Source of the DNA: Archangium violaceum
Lineage (GTDB): Bacteria; Myxococcota; Myxococcia; Myxococcales; Myxococcaceae
Assembly (NCBI RefSeq): GCF_016859125.1
Contig: NZ_CP069338.1
Location: 7,875,501-7,939,500 of the forward strand
Direction of reading: 5' to 3'
DNA length: 64,000 nt
Both the position numbers and the translations under genes were made by a program. How positions within the stretch are numbered: the stretch's first letter is position 1; each line of letters opens with the position of its first letter. Shown in pieces: positions 1-7,276 of this stretch. The notes below the pieces were generated by a model. The model was given only the letters and a program-made list of their open reading frames with translations. It was not told the origin of the DNA and searched no databases.

Positions 1-2
1 AC

Positions 3-398
3 GAGCGTGAGCGGTACGACGGCGCGGACATCAACCACCTCATCCTCAAGATGGGCAGGGGCCTGGATTGGGCGCGGCTGCTCCGGCGCTTCGACCGGTA
101 CTGGGAGGTGTTGCTCAGCCACCTGATGATGTTCCGCTTCGCCTACCCGTGCGAGCGCGACCTGATTCCCGTGTGGCTGATGACGGAGCTCATGTCGCGC
201 ACGCTCGACACCCTCAAGGAAGGCAACTGGGACGAGCGGTTGTGTCGCGGCAACCTCATCTCGAGGGTGAATTACGCGGTGGACATCCATCATTGGGGAT
301 ACGGCGACGGCCGGTCCTGGGACGAGCGAGAGCGAGAGAAGGGGGAGGCACGTGGCGCGGGACGCGAACTCGAAAATACGGCTGGCGGCGGTCGGTGA
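3..398 (+). CDS. Nucleotidyltransferase-family protein, C-terminal part (5' end outside window)
   Basis: The frame is open from the first bases and ends at 398, so only the C-terminal ~130 residues are present. The segment is rich in Trp, Arg and aromatic residues (DWARLLRRFDRYWEVLLSHL, then FRFAYPCERDLIPVWLM). It resembles the helical C-terminal half of a nucleotidyltransferase family found next to metallophosphoesterases in myxobacteria. The catalytic N-terminal domain is off the window, so the activity cannot be verified. The last ~15 codons overlap the start of the metallophosphoesterase gene, which suggests translational coupling. Family call is from recollection of similar proteins; moderate confidence. 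Confidence 0.55.
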   Translation, partial: ERERYDGADINHLILKMGRGLDWARLLRRFDRYWEVLLSHLMMFRFAYPCERDLIPVWLMTELMSRTLDTLKEGNWDERLCRGNLISRVNYAVDIHHWGYGDGRSWDEREREKGEARGAGRELENTAGGGR

Positions 399-1086
399 TC
401 TGCACTGCCGGGAGGATCAACACGGCCGGTTTCGTCAGCTCGTCAAACAGATCAACGCGGAAGCGGACGTGCTGTTGCTGTGCGGGGATCTGACGGATCG
501 AGGCATGGTGGAGGAGGGCAAGGTGCTCGCCGAGGAGCTGTCGGCCCTGCGGGTGCCGGCGGCGGCGGTGCTCGGCAACCATGACTACGAGCACAACCAG
601 GCGAAGGAGATCTGCGGCGAGCTATCACGGGCGGGGGTGCACGTCCTCGATGGGGACCACTTCATCTTCGAGAAGGTGCTGGGCGTGGCCGGGGTGAAGG
701 GCTTCGGCGGCGGCTTCGGCAACGCCACGCTGCAGGCCTTCGGCGAGGGGCAGACGAAGTCCTTCGTGCAGGAGGCGGTGCACGAGTCGCTCAAGCTGGA
801 AGCGGCGCTCAGCCACCTGGACACCCCGAAGAAGGTGGTCATCATGCACTACTCCCCGGTGCCGGAGACGCTGGAGGGCGAGAACATCGAGATCCGCCCC
901 TTCCTCGGGACGAGCCGCCTGGCGATGCCGGTGGACCACTATGGGGCGGAGGCCGTCTTCCACGGCCACGCACACCATGGCGCGCCCGCCGGAAAGACGA
1001 AGAGCGGCATCCCCGTCTACAACGTGGCGATGCCGCTCCTGACGAAGATGCACCCCGAGCAGCGCTTCCTGCTGCTCGAGGTGTGA
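352..1086 (+). CDS. Calcineurin-like metallophosphoesterase
   Basis: A 244-residue protein with all the signature blocks of the calcineurin-like phosphoesterase fold, which bind two metal ions and hydrolyse phospho-mono/diesters. These are GDLHC (residues 15-19), GDLTD (45-49), GNHDY (75-79), a later HYSP near 166 and GHAHHG near 205. No signal peptide is visible, so it is probably cytoplasmic. The GTG start at 352 is chosen because GGGGGAGG lies just upstream and the first motif then falls where expected. It overlaps the preceding nucleotidyltransferase-family gene by about 47 bases, implying a joint transcript. The substrate is unknown. Fold and class are near certain; physiological role is not. 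Confidence 0.9.
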   Translation: MARDANSKIRLAAVGDLHCREDQHGRFRQLVKQINAEADVLLLCGDLTDRGMVEEGKVLAEELSALRVPAAAVLGNHDYEHNQAKEICGELSRAGVHVLDGDHFIFEKVLGVAGVKGFGGGFGNATLQAFGEGQTKSFVQEAVHESLKLEAALSHLDTPKKVVIMHYSPVPETLEGENIEIRPFLGTSRLAMPVDHYGAEAVFHGHAHHGAPAGKTKSGIPVYNVAMPLLTKMHPEQRFLLLEV

Positions 1087-1095
1087 GGCGGGGGC

Positions 1096-2595
1096 TCAGG
1101 GCGCGCTGTTCGCGGCCGGCCCGGCGTCCAGGAGATCCGTCAGGGTCAGCGGCAGCGCGTCGAGGGCCGACTTGTCCAACTCGAGCACGTCCTCGGACGA
1201 GCCGCGGGCCCACACGCGCTGCGGGTTGCCCTTCACCGGGTTGCCGATCCTCAGCCGGGCGATGAGCTGGCCGCCGCCGTCCATCAGCGACACGCCCCGG
1301 GACGTGTCGCTGATGCCATAGCGGGCCCAGTTCTTCGGGTTGGCCTCGGTGATGGCCGCCGCCTCGAGCTTCTCCAGCGAGTTCAGCAACGAGGCCACCT
1401 TGAATTCCCTGGCCAGGCCGTGCAAGGGCGCTTCCACCTCCCAGCGCTGGGTGTCCGGGACCTTCACCAGCGTGAGCGTCTCGCCGCCAGCGGCCGGGTG
1501 GACGATGAGCCCGCGAACGTCCCTGGCCTGGACCGCGAGCACCTTCTTGTCCTTGAAATCCAGCGGGGGGACGTCCAGGTCATTGATCGTCCCCCTGTCC
1601 ACCACGCCGAGCATGACCTCCGAGCCCCACTCGGTCATCGCGAAGGTCTGCTTCGCGCCCGCCAGCGGCACCTCGGCCAGGCGCAAGCGCAGGGGCGTGC
1701 CGATCTTGGGGACGAAGGTCGCGTCCACCAGGGGCTGCTCCATCGCCTTGCGCGCCTTCTCCTCCCCCTCCTCGGGCCTGGGGAAGGAGAGGATCCTGCG
1801 GAAGCGGAGATCCGACACCATCCGGGCCACCCGTTGGGGAGCCGCGCGCAGCGCCAGCGGCTGCGTCAGCTGCCACGGCTTGTCGGTCGTGGCACGCTCC
1901 AGGGTGAAGGCGTTCCTGCTCGCCTTCACCTCGATGCGCAGCAGCGAGGACTCCTCCAGGGGAAAGACCTGGCGGTCACGCCATTCAGCGGTGGTCTTCT
2001 GCAGCGCGAAGCGGAGCGCGCCGCCAGCGGAGTACACACGAGGATCTCCTTCCCGGCGCAGGTAGGCCGTGCCGTCGAAGCGATTCTCGATGCCGAGATA
2101 GAAGGTCACCGAGTGCTGGCGCGATGGATCGTCCTTCCCACCGCCCTGCGCGTCCGGCACATAGGCACGGGCCGTCACGGTGGCGCGGGGCGGCTTGAGC
2201 CCATAGCGCTCCAGGTCCGCGTCGGTGGGGTTCTCCTCGATCGTCGCCTTGAACTTCGCGGCGGCGAGCTCACCGATGAGGTTGTCCACCTGGGTCTTTT
2301 CCGCGAGCGCGGACACAGGCGATGTGACGCGCCAGACGCCCTCCTGGAGCTCCATCTCCGTCTTCGAGTGGGGCAACTCCACGGAGACCCAGGTGAAGCG
2401 AAGAGCGGGAGGCGCTCCCCCATCCGTGCCACCCGCTTCGGGGGCGTTGACGGGGAAGAGCGTTGCCTCCGCCTGCTTGCGCTGGACCTCCTCCTCCTCC
2501 GGCTTCATCACGCCGAAGTACGCGTAGAGTCCGAGCCCACCGGCCACCACGGTGGCGGCCAGCAACGTCACGAGGTTCTTCTGACTGGCGTTCAC
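1096..2595 (-). CDS. DUF4340 domain-containing protein, last gene of a GldG-type ABC operon
   Basis: A 499-residue protein starting with one membrane anchor (residues ~7-27, LVTLLAATVVAGGLGLYAYF) and then a long extracytoplasmic region of repeated beta-rich modules, as in DUF4340 proteins. In known genomes DUF4340 genes follow GldG-like (ABC_transp_aux) genes, as here. The start ATG overlaps the stop of the GldG-like gene (ATGA, 2592-2595), so the two are translationally coupled. It is probably an accessory subunit of the ABC transporter encoded upstream; biochemical function is unknown. The gene ends 9 bases from the convergent metallophosphoesterase gene with no obvious terminator between them. 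Confidence 0.85.
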   Translation of the reverse strand: MNASQKNLVTLLAATVVAGGLGLYAYFGVMKPEEEEVQRKQAEATLFPVNAPEAGGTDGGAPPALRFTWVSVELPHSKTEMELQEGVWRVTSPVSALAEKTQVDNLIGELAAAKFKATIEENPTDADLERYGLKPPRATVTARAYVPDAQGGGKDDPSRQHSVTFYLGIENRFDGTAYLRREGDPRVYSAGGALRFALQKTTAEWRDRQVFPLEESSLLRIEVKASRNAFTLERATTDKPWQLTQPLALRAAPQRVARMVSDLRFRRILSFPRPEEGEEKARKAMEQPLVDATFVPKIGTPLRLRLAEVPLAGAKQTFAMTEWGSEVMLGVVDRGTINDLDVPPLDFKDKKVLAVQARDVRGLIVHPAAGGETLTLVKVPDTQRWEVEAPLHGLAREFKVASLLNSLEKLEAAAITEANPKNWARYGISDTSRGVSLMDGGGQLIARLRIGNPVKGNPQRVWARGSSEDVLELDKSALDALPLTLTDLLDAGPAANSAP

Positions 2596-4175
2596 TTGTT
2601 GCGCCTCGAGAGCCAGATGGCCAACCCCACACCGAGCAACGACAGGGGCAGGACGTCGGTGGATACGAAACGGATGCGGTTGAGCATGTCCGCGTCCAAC
2701 TGGAGGGTGGAGGCGGCGCGATCCGGCGGACGGATGGTGACCTTGTCCTGCTGGCTGGTGGCCCAGGCCAGGGTGTTCATCACCAGGTTGCGGTTGCCCT
2801 CGTGGCCCCAGTTGGAGTCGAGCAGGAGCTCCGAGTCACCCACCATCACGAGCCGCGCCTCGTCGAAGCGCCGCGTCTGCTCGCTCGAGGTGTCGCGCGT
2901 GCTGGCCGCCACCAGGGTGAGCTGACCCTTCTTCTCGCCCTCGGTGGGCGCCGGCTTGTCGTCGGGTGTCGTCTCCACCCAGCCGAAGGGCGAGGTGAGG
3001 ACCACGGGCTCCGCCTTCACGCCCTCGGCGAGCCCCTCGCTGCGCACGGTGATGCTGCGCGAGGTGGGGAACTCGACGTTGAGCTGCCGCTGGCGCAGCG
3101 GCATGGTGATCAGGTGGTTGCCGAAGAAGAGCGAGAGGACGACGTAGGGGCTGCCGCTGTTGAACTGCGCGTCGGCGACCACGCCCTTGTCGAGCGCCAG
3201 GCCGTACTCGGCGAGCAGCTTCGCCAACTCGTCACCCGGCTCACCGTAGGCCTCGGCGAAGTAGAGCAGCCGGCCACCGGCGGCCAGGTACCTGCGCAGC
3301 GACTCCACCTCCGGCGGGCTGAAGGGGGCCTTGGAGCCGGCGATGACCACCAGCGCTGCGTCCCGGGGCACCGTGGTGCCGCCCGCGAGGTTGAGCTCCC
3401 GGGTGGTGTAGCCCTCCTGGAGGAGCTGCTGCTTCATCTCCGAGAGGCTCGTCACCCGCCCGCGCTGGCCGGGCATGGGCATCTGCCCCTCCAGCGGCCA
3501 CTCACCATGGCCGATCACGAAGTACACCTTCTGCTCGCTCACCTTGTTGAGCTTGAGGAGGGCGTTGGTGAGCTCCTGCTCACTGATGACGTGGAGCTTG
3601 GTGTACGACTCGCTGGCGCCCTCGCCCCGCGTGAGCACCACCGTCGTCTGGCCCTCGCGCAGCTCGTACTTCTTGGCCAGGTCCGGGTGGCGGCGTGGAT
3701 CCTTGAAGGAGTAGTCGAACTTGTCCGGCGCCTCGAGGTGGTAGCGATCGAAGGTGCTCTGGAGCGCCTCGTGAGCGGGGTGGTCCGTCGGGATGAAGCC
3801 GATGGCGCGCACCGGCTCGGTGAGTCCGTGGAGCGTGCTCACCGTCTGGGGCGAGAGCGTGAAGACCTTGTGCTCCGTCAGATCCCAGCGCTTGTTCTTC
3901 TTGTGGGCGATGTAGTTGAGGGTCACCAGCGCGCCCAGCGTCATCAGCACGATGAGCGAGGTGCTGGCGAAGAAGAAGCTGGAGCGCCGCGAGGCGAACT
4001 GGCCGAACTGCTTGAAGTTGGTGGCGAAGTACAGGCCCACCAGCACCAGGCCGGCCACCACCTTCGTGGCGACGATGGGGATGGAGCCCGAGGTGAAGAA
4101 GAGGGTGAGGGGGCTGGAGAAGAGCAGCAGCAGCCCGAACCCGCCCAGAATCTTGCCGATGTTGGCCGCTTTCAT
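2592..4175 (-). CDS. GldG-like ABC transporter auxiliary protein
   Basis: About 527 residues. The N-terminus carries three hydrophobic segments within the first ~85 residues, then a large soluble ABC_transp_aux/GldG-like domain, and a final membrane helix (PLSLLGVGLAIWLSRRNK) at the C-terminus. In Bacteroidota GldG pairs with GldA/GldF in gliding; in other phyla homologues accompany ABC-2 exporters of unknown cargo. Two starts are possible: ATG 4196 and ATG 4175. I chose 4175 because GAGGA lies five bases before it, while 4196 has no ribosome site. It lies between the permease and the DUF4340 gene, overlapping the latter by four bases. Subunit role is inferred from family and context. Confidence 0.85.
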   Translation of the reverse strand: MKAANIGKILGGFGLLLLFSSPLTLFFTSGSIPIVATKVVAGLVLVGLYFATNFKQFGQFASRRSSFFFASTSLIVLMTLGALVTLNYIAHKKNKRWDLTEHKVFTLSPQTVSTLHGLTEPVRAIGFIPTDHPAHEALQSTFDRYHLEAPDKFDYSFKDPRRHPDLAKKYELREGQTTVVLTRGEGASESYTKLHVISEQELTNALLKLNKVSEQKVYFVIGHGEWPLEGQMPMPGQRGRVTSLSEMKQQLLQEGYTTRELNLAGGTTVPRDAALVVIAGSKAPFSPPEVESLRRYLAAGGRLLYFAEAYGEPGDELAKLLAEYGLALDKGVVADAQFNSGSPYVVLSLFFGNHLITMPLRQRQLNVEFPTSRSITVRSEGLAEGVKAEPVVLTSPFGWVETTPDDKPAPTEGEKKGQLTLVAASTRDTSSEQTRRFDEARLVMVGDSELLLDSNWGHEGNRNLVMNTLAWATSQQDKVTIRPPDRAASTLQLDADMLNRIRFVSTDVLPLSLLGVGLAIWLSRRNK

Positions 4176-4197
4176 TGGCGTCCTCGCGGGGGGCATG

Positions 4198-4992
4198 TCA
4201 CGCCCAACGCTGTGCCTCCACCGAGCGGTGGCTGAGCAGCAGGGAGAAGAAGATGACGGAGACGAAGAAGATGGGCGTCTCCAGGTCCAGCACGCCGCGC
4301 AGCATCCCCGTCAGCTGCGAGTCGAAGGACAGGTGGCTGATGAAGGAGCGCAGGGGCTCCTCGGTGGCCCGGGCCAGCCCGCGCAGCAGCATCCACGGCA
4401 GCAGCACCGCGAAGGTCACCAGGGCGGCCACCATCTGGCTCTCCGTCAGCGTGGAGATGAACATGCCGATGGCCATGCAGGTGGCGCCCCACAGGAGCAG
4501 CCCGACATAGGCCAGCAGCACCGTGCCCCACTCCAGCACGGGGCCCGACTCGCTCGAGCCCAGCAGCGACAGCAGCACCGGGAAGACGATGGTGAGCCCC
4601 AGGGTGGTGGTGATGATGCCCAGGCCGCCCAGGTACTTGCCCAGGACGATCTCCACCGGCCGGACCGGCGCCGTCATCAGCAGCTCGAACGTCTTGTTGC
4701 GCTTCTCCTCGGCGAACAGCCGCATGGAGAGGAAGGGCACCACGAAGAGCGTGATGGTCATCACCGAGGTCCAGAAGGGCACCATCACCCCGTCGGTGAG
4801 GTTGCGGAACTCCTGGGGCACGCGCTCCCAGCCCAGCGTGCGCGCCATCTCCTGGGCGCGCTGGAACTCGTAGAGGGAGTTGACGAAGAAGAACGATGCG
4901 ATGGCCAGCATCGCCGTGAAGACCGCGTAGGCCCACGGTGTGGTGAAGTAGATGGACAGCTCTTTGCGGGCGATCGCCAGCGCGGTGCGCAT
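4198..4992 (-). CDS. ABC-2 type permease subunit
   Basis: A 264-residue integral membrane protein with about six hydrophobic helices. It starts inside the membrane (WAYAVFTAMLAIASFFFV) and contains the ABC-2 permease landmark EEKRNKTFELLMTAPV after the second helix. It is the membrane pore partner of the ATPase encoded just upstream (stop and start 39 bases apart) and precedes the GldG-like gene. This is a GldF-like arrangement of ATPase, permease and GldG. Substrate unknown. Confidence 0.9.
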   Translation of the reverse strand: MRTALAIARKELSIYFTTPWAYAVFTAMLAIASFFFVNSLYEFQRAQEMARTLGWERVPQEFRNLTDGVMVPFWTSVMTITLFVVPFLSMRLFAEEKRNKTFELLMTAPVRPVEIVLGKYLGGLGIITTTLGLTIVFPVLLSLLGSSESGPVLEWGTVLLAYVGLLLWGATCMAIGMFISTLTESQMVAALVTFAVLLPWMLLRGLARATEEPLRSFISHLSFDSQLTGMLRGVLDLETPIFFVSVIFFSLLLSHRSVEAQRWA

Positions 4993-5031
4993 GGGTCCTC
5001 CGGGAACCGTGTGCGAGGGGACGTGCGGGCC

Positions 5032-5763
5032 TCAGGCCGCGGTCAGCTTGATGAAGATCTCCTCCAGCGAGACGTTCTCCGCCTGGCCGCCGTGCACGCG
5101 CGCCAGCTTGCGGATCTCATCGTACGCCACCACCCGGCCCTGGTTGAGGATGAGGACCTTCTCGCAGGTCATCGTCACCTCGGGGAGGATGTGGGTGGAG
5201 AGGATGACGGTGTGCTTGCCCGCCAGCCCCTTGATGAGGCCGCGCACCTCGGCTCGCTGGGCGGGATCCAACCCCTCGGTGGGCTCGTCGAGGATGAGCA
5301 CCGGCGGCGAGCCGAGCAGGGCCTGGGCGATGCCCACGCGCTGCTTGAAGCCCTTGGAGAGGTTCTGGATGACGCGGCCCATCACGTCGGAGAGGCCCAT
5401 GGCGCCGCCCACCCGCTCCACCTCGGCGCGCACGCCGCGGCCGGGCAGTCCCTTGAGCTGGGCCACGAACTTCAGGTACCCGGCCACCGTCATCTCCGGG
5501 TACAGCGGCGGGGTCTCGGGCAGGTAGCCGATGCGCCGCTTGACCTCCAGGGGCTGCTCGAAGACATCGAACCCCGCCACGCGGGCCGTCCCCTCGGAGG
5601 GAGGCAGGAACCCGGTGAGGATCTTCATCGTGGTGGACTTGCCCGCCCCATTGGGCCCGAGGAACCCGAGGATCTGCCCCTCGGCGACCGAGAAGTTCAG
5701 GCGATCCACCGCGACCCGCTCCCGGTATCGCTTGGTGAGGTTCTGGACCTCGATCATCGGCAT
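5032..5763 (-). CDS. ABC transporter ATP-binding protein (GldA/CcmA-like)
   Basis: A 243-residue cytoplasmic ATPase. It has Walker A GPNGAGKST (36-44), a Q-loop region GYLPETPPLYPEMT, the ABC signature LSKGFKQRV (~134), Walker B LILDEP (~158) and the switch His in LSTHIL. This composition is typical of ATPases that drive ABC-2 permeases. It is the first gene of a minus-strand operon with the permease, GldG-like and DUF4340 genes. A TTGACA/TATATC promoter lies upstream (5800-5827). Two in-frame ATGs two codons apart could serve as start. Confidence 0.93.
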   Translation of the reverse strand: MPMIEVQNLTKRYRERVAVDRLNFSVAEGQILGFLGPNGAGKSTTMKILTGFLPPSEGTARVAGFDVFEQPLEVKRRIGYLPETPPLYPEMTVAGYLKFVAQLKGLPGRGVRAEVERVGGAMGLSDVMGRVIQNLSKGFKQRVGIAQALLGSPPVLILDEPTEGLDPAQRAEVRGLIKGLAGKHTVILSTHILPEVTMTCEKVLILNQGRVVAYDEIRKLARVHGGQAENVSLEEIFIKLTAA

Positions 5764-5799
5764 GGGACGGCTCCGTTCAGAAGCGTTCGGGCGGCGGCC

Positions 5800-5827
5800 G
5801 ATATAAAAGCCGATTCCGACCTGTCAA
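5800..5827 (-). promoter_or_regulatory. Sigma70-type promoter of the ABC transporter operon
   Basis: Read on the minus strand: TTGACA (5827-5822), 16 bases, TATATC (5805-5800). The predicted start of transcription is ~5793, about 30 bases before the ATPase ATG. The exact consensus -35 box and the AT-rich -10 stand out in a GC-rich gap between divergent genes. Not experimentally supported. Confidence 0.6.
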
Positions 5828-5970
5828 GGCAGGCGGGCGGGCATCGGAGAAACGCGGGGAGACGCTGGCGAGCCTTGTGCATGAGGTGCTTCCAGTGTGT
5901 CTTGGCGGACACGCCCGGCAGGTTACCTGTGACCTTCGCCGGCCCCTAGGAACAAAGCAGCGGGTGCTTT

Positions 5971-7167
5971 ATGCCAATCGTGGTGCAGAAGTACGGCGGC
6001 TCCTCGGTCGCCGACGTGGAGAAGATCCGCAAGGTCGCACGCAGAGTGAAGGACACGAGGGAACGGGGCTACCAGGTGGTGGTGGTTGTCTCCGCCATGG
6101 GGGACACGACGGACGAGCTGCTGACGCTGGCCAAGCAGGTGTCGCCGGACCCGCCGCGGCGCGAGCTGGACATGCTGCTGACGTGTGGGGAGCGCATCTC
6201 CATGGCGCTCCTGTCCATGGCGCTGCAGGAGCAGGGGGTGCCCGCCATCAGCTTCACGGGGAGCCAGAGCGGCATCATCACGAATGACGCGCACTCGCAG
6301 GCGCGCATCGTGGAGGTGAGGCCCTACCGCATCCAGGACGAGCTGGAGCAGGGCAAGGTGGTCATCGTCGCGGGCTACCAGGGCGTCTCGTACAAGAAGG
6401 AGGTGACGACGCTGGGGCGAGGGGGCTCGGACACGACGGCGGTGGCGCTGGCGGCGGCGCTGAGCGCGGAGTCGTGTGAAATCTATTCGGACGTGGACGG
6501 GGTGTTCAGCGCGGACCCGAGGGTGGTGCCGGACGCGCGCAAGCTGGAGACGCTCTCGTACGACGAGATGCAGGAGCTGGCGAGCGCGGGGGCGAAGGTG
6601 CTCAACGCGCAGGCGGTGGAGTTCGCGAAGGCCAAGGGCATCGTCATCCTGGCGCGCACGGCGCACGGGCAGGGACGGGGGACGGCGGTGCAGGAGCTGG
6701 TGGCGCCAGCGGACACGTGGGTGAAGGGAGTGACGGCCGAGGTGGAGATGGCGGTGCTATCGGCGGCGGTGGAGGCGGGGCGGGTGCCGGAGCTGCTGGA
6801 GTTCCTGGACGCGCGAGGCGTGCGCGGCAGGGCGTTGGCGTTCGACGGGCTGTTGGGGCGCGAGGGGCGGACGTTCATCGCGGTGCCGTTGCAGGACGTG
6901 CACGGGCTGGAGGCGCTGAAGCGGGACGTGAGGGCGCGCTTCGGCGAGGTGGTGACGCTGCGGGAGGAGGTGGGGACGGTGACGGCGGTGGGCGCGGGGC
7001 TGAACGCGGATTGGAGCTACCTGCGCCGGGCGCTGGGGGTTGCGGAGGAGCTGGGCGCGAAGGTGCACGCGGTCCACACCTCGCCCCTGCAGCTCACGTT
7101 GCTGGTGGACAAGCAACACCTCGAGCCGCTCACGGCGAGGCTGCATCGCGAGTTCCTCGGAGCCTGA
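5971..7167 (+). CDS. lysC: Aspartate kinase
   Basis: A 398-residue aspartokinase that phosphorylates L-aspartate to start synthesis of lysine, threonine, methionine and diaminopimelate. The N-terminal kinase signature [14 protein letters not shown] (residues 6-19) is intact. It is followed by the substrate-binding [15 protein letters not shown] region (~147-162) and [13 protein letters not shown] (~176-188). The C-terminal third (~265-398) has the length and pattern of two ACT domains, which usually give feedback inhibition by lysine and/or threonine. The ribosome site before ATG 5971 is weak. The gene stands alone, divergent from the ABC operon; no leader peptide or riboswitch is evident in the ~200-base upstream gap. 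Confidence 0.93.
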   Translation: MPIVVQKYGGSSVADVEKIRKVARRVKDTRERGYQVVVVVSAMGDTTDELLTLAKQVSPDPPRRELDMLLTCGERISMALLSMALQEQGVPAISFTGSQSGIITNDAHSQARIVEVRPYRIQDELEQGKVVIVAGYQGVSYKKEVTTLGRGGSDTTAVALAAALSAESCEIYSDVDGVFSADPRVVPDARKLETLSYDEMQELASAGAKVLNAQAVEFAKAKGIVILARTAHGQGRGTAVQELVAPADTWVKGVTAEVEMAVLSAAVEAGRVPELLEFLDARGVRGRALAFDGLLGREGRTFIAVPLQDVHGLEALKRDVRARFGEVVTLREEVGTVTAVGAGLNADWSYLRRALGVAEELGAKVHAVHTSPLQLTLLVDKQHLEPLTARLHREFLGA

Positions 7168-7276
7168 CCCCGGCGGGTGACAATCTGTCCGGGAGTACCA
7201 CCCAGGAATGGGTGGAACACTTCCCATGCCGGGTCTCGTGCTTACCCTCGCAGCCCCATGGGGGGTGGAGGCGGGC

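Noticed and set aside
3916-5949. Plus-strand ORF of 677 codons across the ABC operon
   Set aside because: Antisense to the ATPase and permease genes; Gln/Arg/His/Glu-rich shadow.
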